This document shows positions 8,699-14,206 of a stretch of DNA of 14,206 bases, in pieces. Each line of letters starts with the position of its first letter. The stretch's first letter is position 1. The notes below the pieces were generated by a model that ran no database searches, had not been told where the DNA came from, and saw only the letters and a list, made by a program, of their open reading frames with translations. This DNA is from Spirogloea muscicola (Eukaryota > Streptophyta > Zygnematophyceae > Spirogloeales > Spirogloeaceae). The stretch is taken from positions 36,188 through 50,393 of the forward strand of contig WELB01000065.1 of NCBI GenBank assembly GCA_009602725.1, in the 5' to 3' direction. Both the position numbers and the translations under genes were made by a program.

Positions 8699-9020
8699 CT
8701 ACCGGGACGGCAATTGACCAGCTATTGTGCCACCAGCTAAGGCTCGACTAGCTTCCTGATGCAAAGCATAAGCCTGAGCTCGCTGCAGACAGGCTGACAC
8801 TCGACGTCGCAGATTATGAAAAGTAGGCTGCCGGCATGCCCATCTGGGCTTGAAGCATATCCTCACGTCGTGCATATGCCAGACACGCGATGTTCTCAAT
8901 CAGGGTATGAAAACGAGGACCCAGGCCACGCACTTTGGCTGTATCCTGGCGTCCGCGAAGATAACTCGTGTTTGGCTGCCAGTTCATCGTTGCATGTGAT
9001 TGCTCCTTCTCCAAGCCACC
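8699..9020 (-). pseudogene. two adjoining open frames, possibly a frameshifted coding relic
   Basis: On the - strand one frame ends with HTLIENIACLAYARREDML and stops near 8814. A second frame, from about 8812 to 8699, reads HNLRRRVSACLQRAQAYAL and ends with a stop. Both have helical, Arg/Ala/Gln-rich text, and a one-base shift near 8815 would join them. I recognise no family and there is no clear start. A piece of the transporter's 3' UTR is equally possible. Confidence 0.2.
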
Positions 9021-9411
9021 TTCTGCCGACTCTTGCCCACCTTAGTCGATATTGGGCTCACTTCCTTCGACCACTGCACCCTCCCAAGATGCTATCCAAT
9101 TGTACTTAGCTGGCTCCCATGGCCACTTCTGTTGGAGGACGCCTTCTAGATCTGGTATGTGAGAGTCTGTGTAGTCACACAAGCAGTGTCAGTCAAGGAA
9201 ACCATGTCGCAAAACAGATCTACTATCTAAAGTAACCCATGGGTATATGCCAGCAACATGCAGATGCACTTGCTGATGACAAACACTTCCCACTATCTTG
9301 ACAGATTGGCCAGTGAAGGGTACCCCTCACCGGATCCGAGTGTCACAAGCAACCTAAGCCAATCCCACTTCAGACTACTCACCAATATGACGGGCTCAGT
9401 GCTCCCTCACT

Positions 9412-9478
9412 TTGCTTGTGTCCTATGTTGACACAAATTGATAATTGCTTGTGTCCTATGTTGACAACAAATTGATAA
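9412..9478. repeat. 33/34-bp tandem duplication
   Basis: Copy one is 9412-9444 and copy two is 9445-9478. They differ by a single extra A (GACACAAATTG versus GACAACAAATTG). The repeat lies in the intergenic region. Confidence 0.95.
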
Positions 9479-10274
9479 AATCGCTATACTCCTGTCATAA
9501 GACAAAGAGGACGTGTACAAGTGCTGCAATGTACAGCCTGAGAACAATCAAATGGCATCCTCTGCCTAAACAATGAACAGGATGTCAGGCTGCAGACGCG
9601 CCAGCCAGGGATGAGGACCGTTGGTTCCTCCAAGGAGCGACCTTTGTGACCACTCCAACAGCATCCTCAAGTTGTACTCCTCTTGAACAGGGAGGCGCCA
9701 GAAGGAGGATCATTTCTAGATTGCCAGACCAAGATTTCATTCCCACTGTGTGCCAACACCATATTGCCAGGTAGAGAGAGTGGCCAGGTGTTCAATTAGA
9801 AGCCGCTAAGAACAGGCCAAATCCAAGTGTGCAGGCCTCGCCCCGCACACAGCCCTCAGTACAGGGCTTGAGTCAAAGCAGAATCCGAACCTGGCTGGCT
9901 GGCTTCTCAGCAACCCCTCATCTGTCGCAATCGGCTTGCTGCTCCCAATCTCCCAGAAGGCAAGCGGCGAGGTCACAGCATATGGGTTTGCAGTCCAGCT
10001 GTGCCGAGTGGCTCTCATCAGGCCAGAGTCTCCAGGCTTGAAAGTAGCACAAATGAACAGCTCAGCAATGGCCCCATGACATCTGCTCACATTCCATGCT
10101 CCTGCTCAGTTCTGCCTTTAACTGCTGGGTCACAAAAGTTGTACTGGGCTGCAGTTTGCTAGATAATGGCTGCAATGTGCGAGCCATGGCGTAGTCAATG
10201 AGCGGAGTGTTGCTACACAGTCACATACGGGAAGACTACCCTACTGAATACCATCAATAGGCCCTGCTCCCTGT

Positions 10275-13200
10275 TTATGCAAGCTCTGGAGGCCCGCTAC
10301 CATCCCGGGTAGCTGCCATGGCAAAAATCTCGCAGATGACCTCCAAAGGCAATCCCTTGGTCTCAGGCACTCTGAGGTAGATGAACACCCAGGAAATGAC
10401 ACTCATCACAGCAAAGAGCCCAAAAGTGATGCCGAGGCCGAGATCCTTCATGAGGTATGGAAATGCCTGACTGACGGCGATGTTGAAGGTCCACATGGTT
10501 GCAGCACAGAGGCCAATACACAGGCCACGTACGCGTGTCGGGAATATCTCGCTGCATATGATGTTGGGAATGGGCCCGAAACCCATGACAAAAGAGCATG
10601 AATAGAGGAGGACGCCTACCAATGCGGCAATAGCGCCAAGCAGCCCAGAGCTACTCAGGGCAGTTGAAAGCACCAAGAGGAGCAACGCGACGGCCATCAC
10701 TGGAATAGTGGACAAGAGCAGCTGCCTGCAGGTCAAGACAGTGACTGCACGTGAAAAACGAGTCCGTGGAAGCAGGAGCAGAGTCCTTCAGAAGGGGTAC
10801 TAGGTGCAATATGTGAGGGCAACATGTTCTGAAGGGTGCATGGTAGTGTTGGCCGGTAATGCATCACATGATACTGCAGTTAGGTGGGGCCTGCAGAGGA
10901 ACTTATTTGGACGCACCTGCGGCCAGCTCTATCCATCAGCCACATTGCCAGGAAGACGCAGGGTAGCATGAAGGCACATGTCGACCCACTTGCGAGGATA
11001 GATGATGAAGTTTGACTTAGGCCAAGCTGGGCCAGTACGTCACCCGCAGAGTTGCTCAGTATAACAGGCGTGTAGTATAGGACTGCGTTGATTCCACAGG
11101 CCTAGGGTGTCCAAGACAGGAGAGAGTGGCGTCAGACGTGCTCAACCACTGAGAAGGATACACAGCAGCCTTCAGCTGGGAACTTCAAGTCCTAGTCAGT
11201 GCGCCCTCACCTGCTGTAGAGCTTGTAGTGCAAGCCCAACAAAGAGAGCCTGCTTGACACCTGGCTCGTTCAAATCTGAAAGAGAGGGCGTGCTGCTTGC
11301 AGTCTTGGCAGGGTGCACAAGGGCTGGACCTGCTGCTTCCTCTAGTAAGCCGCTACTCGGTACCGGTCTTGAAACGAGGGCAGCTGCCTGGAAGCCATCA
11401 GCATTGAAAGTCGCTGCCTGGTCAAGCACGTCCGTTGTTTCTGCAGTGGAAGTGTATCTGCTCCCTTCACTGAGGAAGAAGACCCGCTTATAGCTGCTGA
11501 TGGTATCACCACTGCAATCACTGGTGACACCTCTGTCTGGTCTATTGCCCCTACCTTTGCCGGTGTCTTGCACCCAAGCGACCTGCCAAGAGCCGCCAGT
11601 TCCTGTGCCCTCATGTCCAGAATCTGCAATGCTGCTTCGAGCAGCATCACTGGAAGCATATCTCTGAAGCGCTGGCAAGTAGGGTGCCAACGCATTCCCA
11701 AGAGCAGACTGGGAGACCAGCCCTGTAAGTGTGGAGCTAGTAATAGAAATATCAGAATCGAGCCCCTTAGCTTTCAGGTTGCCTTCTGGCTGCTGCGGCA
11801 GAAGAGGCTGAGTGAGAGCCTCATCAAAGGCACCAACCACCCCAAGTTCGACGTCCTCATCCTGCTCCTTGCCTTCGTACTCCTCATCATCACCGTCCGG
11901 GAACATGTCCACCTCATCATTTCCAACATCATGGTCTGGCTGTGCTTGCTCCTTCAAATGCTGAACAGTGTCCATAATCTGGACAAGATGGTGCACCTGG
12001 AAGCTGGACTCGAGTGTACCAACTGGCGTCAACACAGGTGGATGCTGTTCACCTCCATCGGGAGCCGTTTTAGCAGTGTACGAGACACCATCCTCAGGAC
12101 CTAGGAGCACCTTTGCTCCTGGCGCAGTTGATTCGTTGCCTGTCCTAATGGTTTCCTCATTCGGTTTCACTAGCCACTCCTCAAGACTGCAGTCTTCCGC
12201 AACAGCGAGGCCTTCTACGAGCATTGCCAGCTCTCCTGTTCACAAAGCATGCAGTGCACATGGAAGTGAGATTGCAACTCCTGTTCACAAAGCATGCAAA
12301 GCACGTGGAAGTGAGGGGAACATTCTGCAACTTCGTCCCACAGATGAAGGCCCCAGTTGAACAAGGCAAGGGACCTATGGTCAGCTGGAGTGCAAGCAAC
12401 CCCGTCAAAATAGTGTGTCTTTATGACGACTGATCTGCTCGGTAAAAGTTTGAGATCAAGCAATCCCAGCGACTGCATTAGAGAGCTGGCTGTACGTGCC
12501 TGTGACATCGTCGTGACCCCGCAAGTGCCTCAGCACCTCTCGTGCCTCCTTCATACGACCTTTGCTGACGAGCCACGCAGGAGACTCTGGAAGTGTGCTG
12601 ATGGCTAGTGCAAAGTAAAAGAGACCAGGAGCTAGAGATAGGCCCAGCATGAATCGCCAGTTTGGATTGGGCGTGAGAGAGATGCTGAAAACAACAATGT
12701 AGGCCACCAGCATGCCTGCTATCCCCATCAGCTGTGGCAGCGTTGCCAATTGGCCGCGTATAGATGCTGGCGAGCATTCAGATATGAAGAGCGGTACAAC
12801 TGCAAGACATTGCTTGCCCCATAAGCGTCACATAGGAGCAACCTTGTCAAGCACACCAGATATAGCAAGAGTCTGTGGCCCAGTGCACAGATGGACAAGG
12901 AGCTGCATAGAAGAGAGTCTCCTTGGGAGGACAGCAAGGCTGAAATTGAGGAGGTGGCGCATCTTCTCACCTGTCGCCACCAGGCCGACACTCAACCCCA
13001 CCAATACACGGCCAACAATGAGTACAAGAATCGAGGGTGACCAAGCCTCCACCACAGCACCTGCTTGACATGACATGCACAGCTCCGAGGAAACATGAGC
13101 AACTTCCTAGGCTTTTATTCACATAAGGAGCGGTGAGACGAAGTCCAGTAAGAACCCCTTGAACAACGCCATGTGTGTCCCTGTGCAGCTGTGATGCTGT

Positions 13201-13972
13201 GACCATGACCCGATATCAATGCGAGGTTTGTCCAGAACGCGGCGGCGGCACAACCGCCTGTCATGAACAACTAGTAGGCTTGAATATGCGAGAAGATGAG
13301 CAGTTCTTGGCCAAAATTTGGCGGATGAGAGCTTGCCAGCTATGTAGAAGGTCGCCATGACGAGCAGCAGAGATCGCCGACCAAGCCAGTCAGCGAGGCC
13401 GCCCGCAATGAAGGAACTCAGAGCTGCTCCGATGAGATTGGCGGCGATTATGATACCGAGTAAGCCGGGGTCCTCGTTCAAGTGGTACTCTGGAGAAATA
13501 TACAGAAGTGATCCTGGACACAGCAATTCGCGTGGTATCTGGCGACCCCGTTATTGCAGTAGCTAGTTGCAGTAAGTAGTGAAGTAAGGATCAAAGCCCT
13601 GACGATTAGCTCATGACGTTAGAGTGACGGGACGGTGAACATGTAGGAAGGCCCCCATTTACAATCAGGAGGGATGCAGGGCAATAGCACGGTGGCCTCG
13701 CACACACTGTGGACGGACATGCACTCCATGCGGGCAGAGCTTTCCCAACGCCAGCTGCAGGGATGCCTTCTCCTGGACTGAACGGGGTGTGCATCGGATC
13801 CCACTCAACCTGGCCGTGGGGTGCAGCTAGGGCATGAGACGGAGTCCAGCAGGATGAGCGTCCTGAGTGCATGCCAGGACTGCTCACCAGCTATGACGGC
13901 GCCGTCCCAGCCCTGGAGGCCGTTGCCGACTGCCGCGGACACCGCGACGAGCACTGCGCCGCCGCCGCCCAT
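10275..13972 (-). CDS. TST: tonoplast sugar transporter (TST/TMT-type MFS sugar porter)
   Basis: In plants TST/TMT proteins import glucose or sucrose into the vacuole in exchange for protons. Exons: 13972-13888, 13513-13337, 13060-12971, 12799-12500, 12235-11211, 11101-10917 and 10725-10275 (TAA), together 2313 nt and 770 residues, slightly longer than plant TSTs. The start MGGGGAVLVAVSAAVGNGLQ aligns with the plant N-terminus. Sugar-porter motifs: DWLGRR (70-75), PLFISE (120-125), PESPAWLVSKGR (188-199), EPGVK (541-545), QQACGIN (558-564), SEIFPTRVRG (679-688) and PETKGLP (741-747). Six membrane helices lie before and six after a long cytosolic loop (about 225-535), the mark of this subfamily. 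Introns 13336-13061 and 12499-12236 appear to be GC-AG. Localisation and substrate are inferred from the family. Confidence 0.93.
11211..12235 (-). other. large exon for the TST cytosolic loop (residues 218-559)
   Basis: One 1025-nt exon encodes nearly the whole central loop. It opens with ELAMLVEGL and ends with LNEPGVKQALFVGLALQ, both shared with plant TSTs. Inside are an acidic run (about 318-348, with GDDEEYEGKEQDEDVE), a PLLP turn (361-364) that parallels the plant SPLMSRQ site, YKRVFFLSEGS and AALVSRPV. In plants this loop is a target of kinases. The rest is Ser/Thr/Gly-rich and poorly conserved. Confidence 0.88.
12233..12315. repeat. 38-bp direct repeat, period 45, spanning the 3' splice site
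   Basis: Positions 12233-12270 and 12278-12315 are near-identical (start CTCCTGTTCACAAAGC). On the - strand each copy supplies the same GCTTTGTGAACAG/GAG acceptor context for the loop exon. The copy nearer the exon (cut after 12236) keeps the frame. The other would add a segment with an in-frame TGA. Confidence 0.9.
12236..12499 (-). other. probable second GC-AG intron of the transporter
   Basis: The donor is ACAG/GCACGT and the acceptor is GAACAG/GAG. Phase 1 agrees and gives HDDVT-G-ELAMLVEGL, the spacing seen in plants. A GT donor further on (GCA/GTCGCT, phase 0) joined to a later acceptor is possible but would insert about nine extra residues. Confidence 0.6.
13061..13336 (-). other. GC-AG intron of the transporter
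   Basis: The exon ending TTCTACATAGCTG is followed by GCAAGC, a typical GC donor; the acceptor is AAGCAG. Splicing gives FYIAG-AVVEAWSPSILVL, which aligns without gap to the plant protein. I saw no GT donor giving that join. Confidence 0.75.
13514..13887 (-). other. first intron of the transporter
   Basis: A 374-nt GT-AG intron (GCTG/GTGAGC to TGTCCAG/GA), phase 1. Nothing else was recognised in it. Confidence 0.85.
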
Positions 13973-14206
13973 GGTGCCACAGCCGGGAGGGCGGCGTCAC
14001 GGGGCGCCGCAGGGGGCGAGGCCGCGGGGGGCATGCAGAGGCCGAGGCGCGGCCATCGGCAGGTGCATCTGCGGAGCTCGCAGGCGGGAGGCTGGCGGAG
14101 CGGCGACGACGCCTGCGCAGGGGGGCGGCGGCAGCGAAGGAAGGCGGGCGGGCAGGGGGCGGGAGCGGGGGGGAGGGGATGCGATGGTGATGGCGGGGCG
14201 GCGCGC
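13973..14206. promoter_or_regulatory. GC-rich upstream region of the transporter gene
   Basis: Directly upstream of the TST start codon the sequence is strongly GC-rich with G runs on the + strand (C runs in the transcript sense). It must include the 5' UTR and probably the core promoter. No TATA box or named element could be identified. Confidence 0.4.

Larger units (their letters stand above)
8298..10274. other. about 2-kb region between the starch gene and the transporter, no recognised gene
   Basis: It should contain the starch gene's 5' UTR and promoter (right part of 8298-8700) and the transporter's 3' UTR (below 10275). Open frames here are short and unrecognised. The first TTACA (TGTAA on the - strand) after the transporter stop is at 8640-8644, about 1.6 kb away, next to the small inverted repeat TAGCGAC/GTCGCTA (8667-8687). 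A 33/34-bp tandem duplication lies at 9412-9478. Confidence 0.6.

Noticed and set aside
9868-9900. B-box-like GTTCGGATTC on the - strand
   Set aside because: No matching A box or cloverleaf could be drawn upstream.
9806-10090. 94-codon - strand open frame
   Set aside because: No recognised family, no splice-consistent neighbours, and it lies where the transporter's 3' UTR is expected.
11568-12104. 178-codon + strand open frame
   Set aside because: It is antisense to the TST loop exon, whose - strand frame has clear family matches; the + text is a shadow.

Overview
The window looks like nuclear DNA of a green alga. It holds three intron-rich genes whose predicted proteins resemble land-plant families. 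Introns have GT-AG borders (with a few likely GC-AG ones), most internal exons are 30-300 nt, the first exons are very GC-rich, and later exons and introns are near 50% GC. A chlorophyte, perhaps a trebouxiophyte, is my inference; no marker here fixes the species. No bacterial operon, CRISPR array, rRNA, convincing tRNA or intact transposon was seen.

Layout: (1) Positions 1-4268, + strand: the 3' part of a TPR protein matching plant HLB1, a trans-Golgi/early-endosome trafficking factor. About 13 exons are present and the 5' end lies outside the window or is unresolved. (2) Positions 4613 to about 8300, - strand: a FLO6/PTST2-type starch-granule initiation protein with a GC-rich probable transit-peptide exon, a GR-DLA motif region, a long coiled coil and a C-terminal CBM48 starch-binding domain. 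It converges with gene 1, and the two stop codons are about 345 nt apart. (3) Positions 10275-13972, - strand: a complete 7-exon tonoplast sugar transporter (TST/TMT type) of 770 residues as reconstructed, with the long cytosolic loop typical of the family. Between genes 2 and 3 lie about 2 kb without a recognised gene. Positions 13973-14206 are a GC-rich stretch upstream of the transporter.

Two of the three genes concern carbon storage: plastid starch granules (gene 2) and vacuolar sugar (gene 3). They lie in the same orientation, but nothing in the sequence shows co-regulation. The oddest features are a short, splice-compatible + strand coding fragment (4344-4675) wedged into the convergent 3' ends, several probable GC-AG introns, a duplicated 3' splice site in the transporter, and an antisense exon-like frame inside a starch-gene intron. 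All exon models were built by hand from reading frame, splice phase and remembered family sequences; none was checked by alignment or RNA data.
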